A stretch of 64,000 bases of DNA from Neopestalotiopsis rosae (Eukaryota > Ascomycota > Sordariomycetes > Amphisphaeriales > Sporocadaceae), in NCBI GenBank assembly GCA_023078685.1, contig JALGAS010000001.1, forward strand, positions 7,006,001 through 7,070,000, given 5' to 3'. The position numbers and the translations under genes were made by a program. The notes beneath the pieces are model-generated. The model searched no databases, was not told the origin of the DNA, and saw only the letters and a program-made list of their open reading frames with translations. Positions 32,745 to 42,952 of this stretch are shown piece by piece (position 1 is the first letter of the stretch; the number at the start of each line of letters is the position of its first letter).

Positions 32745-34497
32745 GCTAGAGAGTCAATCGAAAATATCGGTGCCATAACCACGATGATGCACGGGTCCCA
32801 CGCTTCGACGACAGTTCTAGCAATGGCTTAAGAAGCTCCGTTCATGTTACATGCTTTTTCGAACGAAGCAGAATACATGTACCACAGAGACAATCAAAAT
32901 CGGCCTCTTCTTCTCGTCTCGTTTCTCTTGTCTTTGAGCACGGACGATCCATATCCGGCGCTGGCATTCATGTACATCAGCCAGACCCACTTGGTACTGT
33001 CATCAATGAGTACTTCGGCGAGCCGAAGGCACTCAAGCTGACAGCAGAAACTTGCTTGTCATCCCCCGTTGTCACCGAATGTACATGCACGCTGTTTTCG
33101 AGTCATCAAGCAAATATGGGGAGCTTTCAAGTACTGTATGGGAACCTTGCCAATTCCAACCAAAAAAATAATTGTCATCAGTAATCCGACTCTTGTTGTG
33201 GGCAAGAGCATGTGTCCCTTCTGATGACAATGGTGATCTTGACCAACCTTGAAATTATTGACCTTTCTCTTTCAGCTACTGATCTATCAAATAATACAGG
33301 TGTAAATTTTCCGCAGAGAACTGGATGCCACTGACTTCATCTGAACACTAATTTTGGCGCAACGCTCTGAGAAAACGACCTTCTAGCAAGTTGCGGACAA
33401 TAAAGGTGCAGTCTCTTCTAATAGCACCTAATAGGCATCAGCGCTACTGTAGAGCCCCAATCATAGCTTCTCTATTCTAGAGGGTCCCGCTTAGCAAGAA
33501 GATCACGTCGCGAAGCCCCACACCTAAGCAATTCTAGCGCCTTCCTCCTTCCCCTCCCTAGGTTAGCACTCTCAAGTGAGTGGACTTTGTGCCTCCACCG
33601 TGTTATTCTTTTCGCAGCTCCTCTTCTCACCATTCAATCCTTGACACATCGAACGTACGCCGTCCGCGCTATACTCTCAATTTTGTACCGCTCATATCAG
33701 GTTCATTCATGGCTTATACGCGCAGGATATACAATACGCGACGGTAAGCATAGTCATTTGCTCACTTGTCCCCGCGAGAGCGCCCGTGCCTCCAGCTAGG
33801 CTACGTTTCAGAGCTTCCGCATCTGTCCCTGTTGCCTCTGCGCATGGCCGTGGTAGTACCACGCCTGATTGTGTCGTTAGCTGCCTGGATACTTTATCAT
33901 CAACGAAGGAATTCTTCTCCTATTTACAGACTTACAAGAAGACTGCCCAGCCCGAGGCGGTCTGAAACTTCATGCCATCTCTACAGTAGCCAGAGCGCCA
34001 TCGTTGCAACGGTGATCGTAGCTATGATCCATTGCGCATGTTTTGCAAGCGTCACGACTGACCCCCAATTGACTTCATACCCACCGTCATGTGTGCAACG
34101 AGTGTCATGCCACGTCAACGCTGGCGTGCGCAAGAATAATACAGCGAAGCAGACATCCTCAAAGGCAGCCTCAGCCCACATTCTGGTATAGATCACATGT
34201 TCCATTCACTCAAACAACTGCACAGCAGGCTTCTTTTCAGCCAAGTGACATAAGCTGATAGGGTATAAGCACTCGTTATAAATGGCCATTTGACCAGACG
34301 CCGTTGAGTCTGTTGAATTTTTGTTTCCCCGTCTTGTACCAGATCACTGACAACGAAGTGTGCACAGTGGAGGTCAATATGTTGATTCGAGGCCCAAAAA
34401 TAGTAAAGCTGAGGAAGAGATCATCGTTACTACAACCCCTAAAGGCGACAAGTCATCACCCTTTTTACCAGACACTACAAATAAAGAAGATGAGAGA
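32745..34497. other. intergenic, no supported gene
   Basis: Frames at 32844-33041, 33587-33799 and 33766-34191 lack domains. The stretch 34349-34497 is open in the frame of the next gene and reads protein-like (for example GGQYVDSRPKNSKAEEE), so an upstream exon or an extended 5' coding part may begin here. Confidence 0.35.
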
Positions 34498-36638
34498 ATG
34501 GCTAAAGCCGGTGGTGATACACATATCTCGCATTATCCCAAGCGTAAACGCGCCTCACAATACGACAAGCTCAGCGAAGACAAGCTCGAGGTAGGCTTGG
34601 CTGCCGCCAACGAGAATGCAAGTACTGCTGCCCGGCAATTGAAACAGGTTTGGCCTACTCCTCGACTAACGAAAGGAGTGCTTCTGGGTTACTGGAAAGA
34701 CTCTCCCGTACCCAGCGATGCTAAGAAGCACGCTGTGATTGGATTTCTAGACGTTGGTAACAGATTATACACTCGCATCCAGCCTTTTACCCGTGGCGGA
34801 GAGACTATAAATGGACAATTATTTCCGAGACGTCATGGTCCTGGTGGTAGCTGGACATCATTTGACCGTATAGTCCTTGAGGATCACCTTGTGGGATTGG
34901 GTAATCATGAAGTCAAGGAGTATATCAAGATCCGGCTCAAGGCACTGGCCTCGGGTGAGCTTGAAGGTGATAAGTACCAAGCTGAGCTCGATGCTGTCGA
35001 GGAAGCGAAGCGGAATCTTCGGAACGACCCAAATGCTGAGTCGCGGACAACACTCGCCATTATGACTGGGGAAATTGTCCTCAAGAGTCATGAACATGAC
35101 AGCCGACATAAGTCCAAGCGCCGACGGAGCGATAGTGCTACTGTACCTCCAGTTGTGCCGTTGCAAACAAGCTCACCCGCGCTACGGTCTGATGGGCAGA
35201 TACCGCCGCCGTCTTTGGGCTATGTCGTCCCTATCGCACAAGCTGATGCTGAGCGTAAGTCTCCATTTCAGCCGGCGCACAAATCCCAGACTCCATTACA
35301 GCCTCAGCCCCCCTTTCAGTTATCACAATCCCCAACACAAGTCCAACCGCTTGTTTCCGGCCCAATTCCGCCGCGGCAGCAGTCACATGCCTTGCCACAT
35401 CAGTTGTCACTACAACCGCAGCAGTCCTACCCAGACCAGCAGTCTGTTCCGCAATACCCGCCAACGCCATCACCAAGTCGTCTTGATGTTACACATCATA
35501 TGGGAGATCTTCCCGGCCAGCGTCCTACGAGGATTCTAGTCGGGTGTCGGTCTGGCAGTAGTGCCGAAATGGATCAGGACAAGCACGCGGTTTACGGAAT
35601 TCTTGGAGCTAATGACAGGTTTCGCATGAAGTTGATTCGCGAAACTATGGATGGCCGCTTTGTTGATGGCAACTTCCCTATCGGTGCTGGTGCACTATGG
35701 ATTGGATACGAAGAAGTGAATTTCCTCCCACAGATCCGCGACCTTAACAAGGCTGAAATGAAGGAATATGTACGTGTACGGCAACATCAGGTTGATAGTG
35801 GCGAGGCTGGGGCGGACCGTATTGCGAACGAGGCAGAGGCTGCCTACGAAGCTCATCGCTGGGCTGCCCTGAACCCTGAGGCTTTGTCTGGGCTTTCTGT
35901 CCATGCTGACCGACACGGTGTCAACGCATCCACAGGCGATTTTCGTATCCAACGAGACACAAGTTCAGAGGAGCTGAGAGGTAGTCGGCGTGGCATGTTA
36001 CAGGGCGTGAGAGATCGTCCAGCATCAGAGGCCGACTACCGCCAAAGTAGCCGCGCGGCAAGTATTGATCCGCTCGAACGTATCAACAGTCTTACTCAAA
36101 GCGAGATTCGTAAGCTTGAGGCTGCTCAGATGCGACGAGATCGTTATCACAGCGAACATGGCTTGTCGAATGTTCAGAGCCACACACCTCCGCCTGTTAT
36201 TGTACCGTCCGACAGTCGTGCAATGATGCCGGAAAATATGGTTCGCCTTAACGGGGTAATTAAGAACCAGGAAGCTGCCAGGCATTGTGGCCAACAGAAA
36301 CAGACACAGCAGACACAACAACAGCAGCAGCACCAGGCCCAGGCCCAGGCCCAGGCAGTCCAAGCTCAATCACGAGCTCACGCTCAAGCACAGGTACAAG
36401 TCCAAACCCAAGGACAGATGATGCAAATGACACCCAACAGCAACCACCACAGGTGCCATCACAGACTATGGCCCCTATCACAAGTATCGAAGAGGTCAAG
36501 AGTCTTGGAAATCTGATTTACAGCCGGAAACATACTGGTCCATTCGATGGCAAACTTGTCAGCTGCGGAGAAATAATAACCATCGATGGGGAAGACTACG
36601 TAGAATATCGAGTACTTACAAAGCCTACGTTGTTTTGA
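34498..36638 (+). CDS. Q/A-rich protein with duplicated unknown domain
   Basis: Two exons, 34498-36393 and 36441-36638, around a 47-nt intron (GTACAA...CAACAG), give 697 residues with exact phase. The first ATG in frame is 34498 (MAKAGGDTH); the frame is open upstream without an ATG. Two related domains occur. The first starts GVLLGYWKDSP and has HAVIGFLDVGNRLYTRIQ and LGNHEVKEYIKIR. The second starts ILVGCRSGSS and has HAVYGILGANDRFRMKLI and LNKAEMKEYVRVR. Between them is a Pro/Gln-rich, basic linker (KSKRRRSD, a possible nuclear signal). A Gln/Ala low-complexity run lies before the intron. Exon 2 encodes a short conserved-looking end (SIEEVKSLGNLIYSRKH). I do not recognise the domain; a nuclear, transcription- or chromatin-linked role would be a guess. 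Confidence 0.72.
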
Positions 36639-36977
36639 CTTTTCATTGCACCTCTTTGCAGCATGTCCTTCAGCCCGAGGATAACGATTGGTCTCGGTCG
36701 AGCTATGGACACCAGACCAGCAACACGACTGAAAAAAAGTAGTAGACTTGGTTTACCACATCACGATACGGACGATTTATAGTCAAATCGCGACGCCAAA
36801 ATCGTGATGCTGTTGACACCAGCTGACATTGGCCAGTATTAGCCAATGTCCTAGTACCAGCGCAAGCACATGTTTGTTTTTGGAAGGTGCATGTTGGTAG
36901 CAAAGCGCAGCAAGTAGATATTGACGCTGAAGAATCGGTGGCCAGTGTGCGGAAAAAAAAAAAAAAAAGAATTGCTA
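36639..36977. other. convergent intergenic, no gene
   Basis: 3' ends of two genes face each other. An A-rich run at about 36953-36968 is the only marked feature. Confidence 0.5.
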
Positions 36978-37824
36978 TCAATTTCGGCTGGACCGGAGTA
37001 GATTATAGAACTGTTCCTGTGTCTTCGGGTCGTCCTTCAAAAGACCGATCATGCTTTGGCTGAGCGTAGAAGTGCTTGTCTTTTCCACCCCTCGCGCCAC
37101 CATGCACATGTGCGTGCATTCCGAGATCACTGCCACACCAATTGGACTAACCAGGTTCTCTATCGCTGCGGCAACTTGACTAGTGAGTCGCTCTTGGATC
37201 TGTAGTCTATACGAGAAAACTTGTGCAATTCTTACAAGCTTCGACAGACCAAGCACCCGACCGTTCGGGATATATCCTATGTGCATCTGGCGCAGTGGTT
37301 TTGTGTCAGAGCCAAATGCAAGAAAACCATTTCTACAGAAAATAAAGAACTAACCAACCTTTCCGAAGAATGGCAATAGATGATGTTCGCAAGTACTAGC
37401 GATGTCGATATCACGCACAATGACGAGGTCATTACTATCAACAGTAAAGATGGCATCGTTGACAACATCTTCAAACCTCTCAGAGTAACCTTTGGTGAGA
37501 TGGATAAGGGCTTTGGCGTATCTTGCGGGCGTCTTTTGCAGTCCTTCGCGGTTTGGATCTTCACCAATAAGGCAAAGAATTGTACGGATCGCAGTCTCAA
37601 GATCTGCTTGGGGAGACACGACGGATTGACTGCATGGCACAGAAGTAGTTTCTACTCGTCGGCTGCGTCCTGAATACAACACACAGATTAGTAGGAATTG
37701 TGGTTGTGAGTTTATGGATATCACATAAAATATTCCACTGACCGTTTCCATCGGCGTTGCATTCATTCACATGATTGGTGTCTTTGATAGTAGTCGCAAC
37801 TGTTGCAGTAGAGGTAGCAGACAT
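36978..37824 (-). CDS. folE: GTP cyclohydrolase I
   Basis: Converts GTP to 7,8-dihydroneopterin triphosphate, the first step to folate and tetrahydrobiopterin. Three exons (37824-37743, 37669-37359, 37286-36978) join in phase for 233 residues, the usual size for the fungal enzyme. Motifs: REGLQKTPARYAKAL, the zinc and active-site STCEHHLLPFFGK, IGYIPNGRVLGLSKLVRI, QERLTSQVA and TSTLSQSMIGLL with HMCMVARGV (zinc Cys). The second intron falls just after FFGK; splicing gives FFGKMHIGYIP where most enzymes have FxGKVHIGYIP. The short N-terminal extension is Thr/Ala-rich. Every fungus has a housekeeping copy (FOL2-like), so this may be a second, pathway-specific paralogue. It is transcribed divergently from the fusion gene. 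In yeast the symbol would be FOL2. Confidence 0.94.
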
Positions 37825-37843
37825 GACGCATGTTTTGACCTGT

Positions 37844-38522
37844 GTATAGTTTAGACGTGTTTTTCTTGAATCGAATATGATACATCTTGACAGTACGCGG
37901 CGATCAGACTATGAGCTTACGATTTATATGCTCATTTCAAACAGCAGTTCTATCAACATTCAATCACCTCCTCAGCGGACAGACTGACGAACTTTTGGGT
38001 GTATGTACGGCCTCCCGCATGTCTTCAATACTTGGACCGGGCAGAGATAATGAGAGAATGATTCGATGTGAATCCTTTTCTTACCAATAGTCGTCTCCTG
38101 CGTTATCGTGCCCCATCTTAACCCGGCAGATTGGACGGCCTCCTGCATCTAGTGTAACGCCGGATAGACAGAAGCCGCGTTCTCTCCCCACCATGATAGT
38201 TCCCGTACTTCATTTGTTGTCATTAGGCAAGCATGCACCCATCGAATCACAGCCAGAACTCCGACTCGATCGAGATCCTATTGCCTGGCCATGGCAGAGT
38301 GCACGCGGAACCATTCGATCACCGCCACACTACCTACCCCAATTAATGCGGACGAACAAACCAGAGTTGCATGGGGAATTGATAAAGTAATTTATTGATG
38401 CCTAAGAATTGGTCATATGCATTGAAGCTGTTGTGTGTGCCTGAATAAGGGTCGTCTCTATCGTTCCCGATACGTGAGTCTACAGACACGGGCGATCAAT
38501 AATTGCAGCGTATGCTTCTATA
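37844..38522. repeat. dispersed repeat pair, copy B, inside a divergent promoter region
   Basis: Matches 25371-26046 over its whole length with mostly transition differences. It fills most of the space between the GTP cyclohydrolase gene (starts 37824, minus) and the fusion gene (starts 38650, plus). It either forms part of their shared promoter or inserted into it. Confidence 0.85.
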
Positions 38523-38544
38523 TTGAGCTCATCCACTAAACAGA

Positions 38545-38649
38545 CAGTGCTCTCTCTTTTTCTTTCTTTAGAAGCTCTTTTGAAGACTCTATTCTATAAC
38601 TTTATTCGATTTTCCTTCGATACCTCGACATCATAGCAACCCTTAACTT
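38545..38649 (+). promoter_or_regulatory. probable core promoter and leader of the fusion gene
   Basis: A pyrimidine-rich tract (CTCTCTCTTTTTCTTTCTTT) near 38551-38570 followed by a TA-rich stretch and an A/C-rich leader is typical of fungal RNA polymerase II start regions. It lies directly before the ATG at 38650. It is an inference from composition. Confidence 0.4.
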
Positions 38650-41600
38650 ATGTACCCTTTCTGTTTTACGCGATTTCAAATAGTCTGCCTGTCCACATCT
38701 TCAAATCACATGGCCACTCTCCGTGTACTCAAGGAAACCCTTCGGCAGAGAGCTGACGACTTCACGGCGCTGTCAAGGCAGGCCTTGTCCGAAGCCCAGT
38801 ATGTCGCGGGTTTCGACCTTCTCGCAAGAGCCTCGGAGTGGGCGACAGACGAGAATTTCATTCCACAATTATCAAAATTGTTGAGCACTCTCTTCGGCTC
38901 ACTTACCAAGATCTCCGCCCTAGAAATCGGCCCGGGCCCAGAGAGTGTGCTCGGTCACCTTCCCAGTGAGATGAGATCTAAGATTAACAAATACACTGCA
39001 TTTGAACCAAACACCTTGTATGCCACACGACTAGAGGAATGGCTCTACCGCAGGTGCGAAGAGGAGTACCCACTGCCTCAGCTTCAGTCCAAGCCCACCA
39101 TTCACAAAGCACCATTCAAGGTGGAATGTCATCCGGCAAGCAGCACAACAACCTACACAGATGAGCAAGACCAGAAATTTGATCTCATTTTGTTCTGCCA
39201 TAGTATGTATGGTATGAGGTCCAAGCGCACCATGATTGAGCGGGCAATAAGAATGCTCGCGGATGACCATACCGGCGGAATGGTTATCGTTGTTCACCGT
39301 GAGGGATCATTAGATTTTGGTGGCTTGGTGTGCCATCGCACGTCCTTGCTTCCAGACGGCTTAGTTCGCGTAGCGAACGATGATGTATCATTGGATTCGT
39401 TCAGCGCTTTCATCGCCGGCTTTGCGATGCCGAGCGCTGAAGCCGGAAAGAGTGTTCGAGAACAATGGCGTATCGTGTGTCGCACCCTGGGCCATACCAG
39501 TGAAGACCATCCCGATCTTCTCGTCTTTAACGCGCCACAAGAAATTGTAGCTTTCACCAGAGATGCGACCAGTCTTGAGACTCTCACATCGGCAGGATCA
39601 ATGACCCTGGTGGAGAACGCGGTCAAGAACCGGGACGCACGGCTTCACGTTCCTGCCGCTGTCGTCAGACCACAGACGATCCAGCAACTGCAAGACTGTG
39701 TTCAATGGGCTCTAGAGCACCGAACTGGCCTTACGGTGATTGGTGGGGGTCACAGTACTCAGTGTATCTGGCCCAACGTTGTCGCAGTCGATCTGAGCGC
39801 TTTCAATCAAGTGCACATCCTTAATGCACCGCAAACAGGCGTGGATGGCCTGCTGCCTTCGAACGCCTTGGTTATTGCCGAGGCCGGTTGCAACACGGGA
39901 GATATCATACGGAAGTCTTTGGCATCGGGGCTGACCGTGCCACTGGGCGCTCGCCCAAGTGTGGGTGCTGGGCTATGGTTACAAGGTGGCATTGGACACT
40001 TGTCCCGATTGCATGGACTGACGTGCGATGCAATTCTTGGAGCCGTGTTGGTCAGTGTCGACAATGGTCAAATTCTTTGTGTCGGCCACGTCCCAAAAGC
40101 CCATGTACCGGCTGGAGCAGTGCGCCCGGATAACGAAATCGATCTGTTGTGGTCACTGAAAGGTGCAGGCACAAACTTCGGTATTGTGGTCAGCGTCACA
40201 TTCAGACCCTCACTGGCTCCCAGTTTCCTGGTCCGAAATTGGATACTCCCTATGTCAAGCAACCCACAAATGGACCTTAGTCTGGCCGATTTCGACAAGC
40301 GCATTGCTAAGCAGCTCGACCGAAACAGTTCTGTAGATGCGTACATTTTTGGCGTCGATGAGGAGCTGTTTCTTGGGATTACTCTGTATGAATCATTCGA
40401 GGCTGGGTCTAAGACTAGGGCGCCACTAAAATTTGAGAAAGTCCTAGGACCAGAACAAAATGCCAAGGTCGTGGATAGTGTTGGTCTTTTTGACACAGAA
40501 ATGTACATTTCGGGCATGCACGGGGGACACGGCGGGGGCAAAACCTCAGCGTTCAAGCGTTGTTCGTTCTTGAAGAACATCGGAGCAGCAGAAATCGCGA
40601 ATATCTTGATTTCAGCTGTTAAGACCCGCCCTTCACCGTTATGCTACATCCACCTACTTCAGGGTGGTGGAGCCGTGGCTGATGTGCCGGCCAGCTCTTC
40701 CGCTTTTGGCTGCCGGGACTGGGATTTTGCCTGTGTGATCACTGGTGTTTGGCTTCGCAACCAAGATGGGACTGACATATCTCGATCCGCCAAGCAATGG
40801 GTTTATGATGTGGCTAAGAGTCTTTTACCGTGGAGCAGCGGGTGCTACGGCGCAGATCTTGGTCCAGACCCAAGAGACCTTGTGCTGGCAAGCAAAGCTT
40901 TTGGCCCAAACATACGACAGCTCAGTCACCTCAAAGAGAAGTATGATCCTTGTGGCGTGTTGGACTATACCTGCCCGCTACCAAAAATCCCGACGGTGCC
41001 GAAACTCATCGTTCTGATCACTGGCGACAGTGGTGCTGGAAAGGATTATTGTGCCGAAATATGGGCTACCTTCTTCAACAGCCTGGACAATCCGAAACTA
41101 AAATCTGCTTCGGTCAGCATCAGTGATACGATCAAGTCTCAGTATGCAGTAGCGACTGGAGCAGATTTGAATCGTCTCCTTCGAGACCGCATGTATAAGG
41201 AACAGCACCGTCCGGCATTGATGAAGTTCTTCCAAGAACAGGTGTGCCAAAGGCCCAGATTACTAGTGGATAACTTTCTGGATGCTGTGCACCGTTCTTA
41301 CGAGGTAGACGTACTTCTGATCACTGGGATGAGAGATACAGCGCCGGTGACAACCTTCTCACACCTGGTACCGCATACAAGACTGCTGGATGTTCGTATT
41401 AAAGCCAGCGTCAAGACTCGAGTCCATCGAAGATGCTTCACCACTGATAGCGTCGAGACTGGCATCGCGGGTGGTGATATCTTCACGGCAGACTCAACTC
41501 CCTTGGAATATCGACCTTCTCTGGTTTTTAACAATGAATCGTCTGGAACGGAGGCAGCAGAGCTCTTTGCCAAACACCTCCTTCTTCGTTACTTTGATGA

Positions 41601-42183
41601 ACAACTCGAGCAACTTGCGAAGATGGTACGGTCAGTGCCTGGACATCCCCGGCCAGGCATTACTTTTCGACATGTACTTGGTATTGCAGAACAGAAGGGT
41701 GGCCTAAATCTTTGCGCGATGCTTTTGAAAGCGGAATATGAAGGCGATTGGTCCAAAGTTGAACGAATAGCATGTTGCGAGGCTGGTGGTTTCATATTTG
41801 CATCAGCATTGGCTGCGCGAGTTAAAGTGCCCTTGCTGCTTATGCGCAAAGCTTCCAAGCTTCCTCCGCCTATCATCTCCGTCGCCAAGTCGGCTTCATA
41901 CATTTCGTTATCTTCACGAGTTGCGAGCGCAGAGAGTTTCATTGGGATGGATCGTGATGCTAGCAGCCATGGCAAATCAGTGGTCATTGTTGATGATGTG
42001 CTTGCCACAGGCCAGACGCTCTGCGCAATGATCCAACTCCTAATGGATGGTGGAGTGAATGCTGCAGACATTACCATTCTTGTTGTAGCCGAGTTTCCGA
42101 TCCACCGCGGACGTGACTTCTTGCGCCAGCATGGCTTTGGCACCGTTCAAGTTCGAAGTCTTCTGGTCTTTCGTGGGTCTTAA
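38650..42183 (+). CDS. four-module fusion: methyltransferase-like, FAD oxidoreductase, P-loop kinase, phosphoribosyltransferase
   Basis: One intronless frame of 1177 residues. Residues about 40-300 look like an SAM-dependent methyltransferase (ALEIGPGPESVLGHL, later FDLILFCHSMYGM). Residues about 335-785 are a berberine-bridge-type FAD-binding oxidoreductase: VIGGGHSTQ with His368 as likely covalent FAD site, GAGLWLQGGIGHLSRLHGL without the second Cys link, NFGIVVSVTF, and the C-terminal FGPN...LKEKYDP motif. Residues about 786-985 are a P-loop kinase (ITGDSGAGKD, Lys798), with RDRMYKEQHRPALMKFF reminiscent of phosphomevalonate or nucleotide kinases. Residues about 990-1177 are an adenine-type phosphoribosyltransferase with VVIVDDVLATGQT at 1111-1123. 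All active-site motifs seem intact. An ATG at 38710 (MATLRVL) in good context is an alternative start. No signal peptide is clear, so it is probably cytosolic. Confidence 0.88.
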   Translation: MYPFCFTRFQIVCLSTSSNHMATLRVLKETLRQRADDFTALSRQALSEAQYVAGFDLLARASEWATDENFIPQLSKLLSTLFGSLTKISALEIGPGPESVLGHLPSEMRSKINKYTAFEPNTLYATRLEEWLYRRCEEEYPLPQLQSKPTIHKAPFKVECHPASSTTTYTDEQDQKFDLILFCHSMYGMRSKRTMIERAIRMLADDHTGGMVIVVHREGSLDFGGLVCHRTSLLPDGLVRVANDDVSLDSFSAFIAGFAMPSAEAGKSVREQWRIVCRTLGHTSEDHPDLLVFNAPQEIVAFTRDATSLETLTSAGSMTLVENAVKNRDARLHVPAAVVRPQTIQQLQDCVQWALEHRTGLTVIGGGHSTQCIWPNVVAVDLSAFNQVHILNAPQTGVDGLLPSNALVIAEAGCNTGDIIRKSLASGLTVPLGARPSVGAGLWLQGGIGHLSRLHGLTCDAILGAVLVSVDNGQILCVGHVPKAHVPAGAVRPDNEIDLLWSLKGAGTNFGIVVSVTFRPSLAPSFLVRNWILPMSSNPQMDLSLADFDKRIAKQLDRNSSVDAYIFGVDEELFLGITLYESFEAGSKTRAPLKFEKVLGPEQNAKVVDSVGLFDTEMYISGMHGGHGGGKTSAFKRCSFLKNIGAAEIANILISAVKTRPSPLCYIHLLQGGGAVADVPASSSAFGCRDWDFACVITGVWLRNQDGTDISRSAKQWVYDVAKSLLPWSSGCYGADLGPDPRDLVLASKAFGPNIRQLSHLKEKYDPCGVLDYTCPLPKIPTVPKLIVLITGDSGAGKDYCAEIWATFFNSLDNPKLKSASVSISDTIKSQYAVATGADLNRLLRDRMYKEQHRPALMKFFQEQVCQRPRLLVDNFLDAVHRSYEVDVLLITGMRDTAPVTTFSHLVPHTRLLDVRIKASVKTRVHRRCFTTDSVETGIAGGDIFTADSTPLEYRPSLVFNNESSGTEAAELFAKHLLLRYFDEQLEQLAKMVRSVPGHPRPGITFRHVLGIAEQKGGLNLCAMLLKAEYEGDWSKVERIACCEAGGFIFASALAARVKVPLLLMRKASKLPPPIISVAKSASYISLSSRVASAESFIGMDRDASSHGKSVVIVDDVLATGQTLCAMIQLLMDGGVNAADITILVVAEFPIHRGRDFLRQHGFGTVQVRSLLVFRGS

Positions 42184-42952
42184 GCAATCAAAGTTCAAAT
42201 TGAGGGGCTCTGAGCGAAGTGCCAGTACTAAGCAATTTTTATATGCATTCAATGGTATTACAAAGAGAATCTTAAGATTTTGTGAGTAGACTGCCTTCCA
42301 CAACATCAAGTTCTATGACTAGTTTAATTTCTCACCGCCTAGGTGAAGACGACGACAAAAAGTTGGCTTGAACATTCTGACCGAGAGCCCATGGTGGTAC
42401 ATAAATTCTACGCTCTCTTGACCGGGCTGTTGCTTCTGTTCAGAGCACATATTGGTTTCGAAAACAATGTAGCCGGAGAATCCATCCGGTTTACTCCAAA
42501 AGAATGCTTATTCTTATGCACAAGTGCCGACGATCAGTCGGCGTTCCACAGCCCTGAGCTTTTTAGGCGCAGTGCAAGATCGGTCGATTCTACGGGCACA
42601 TGAACATTAAGGTAGGACTCTGGCAGCAACTTGTTGATGACGGCGCAGGTCGTTTTTGGGTCCATATGCGTCCAGATGTCGGAAATGCCTTTGGTGACAA
42701 TATTGACGGTCTGCTTTTCCTTCCCATTAATTACGTGCTTGAAGGTCGGTTTCAAGAACCGGAAGGCAGTAACTAAAAGAGTGTGTCGTTTCCCTAGTTG
42801 ACTAGATAGTCGGCGTAGATCTTGACTGCTCACTATGCTGCTCACGGCAGGCAGCGTTACAAGTTATTCATAAACACCAGAGCAACTTACAAGTGACCAT
42901 CGTATATCTTGGGGCAGCATTAATGGCCTGTCTCCACTTCCAAACGGTCAGC
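42184..42952. other. intergenic with a 103-codon minus-strand frame
   Basis: The minus-strand frame 42845-42534 (MSSIVSSQDLRRLSSQLGKRH onward, in parts KPTFKHVINGKEKQTVN and MDPKTTCAVINKLLPESY) looks protein-like but matches nothing I know. It could be a small gene or the remains of one. It lies directly next to the repeat element that begins at 42953. Confidence 0.35.

Noticed and set aside
33766..34191. 141-codon plus-strand frame
   Set aside because: No motif and Ser/Cys-rich chance-like composition.
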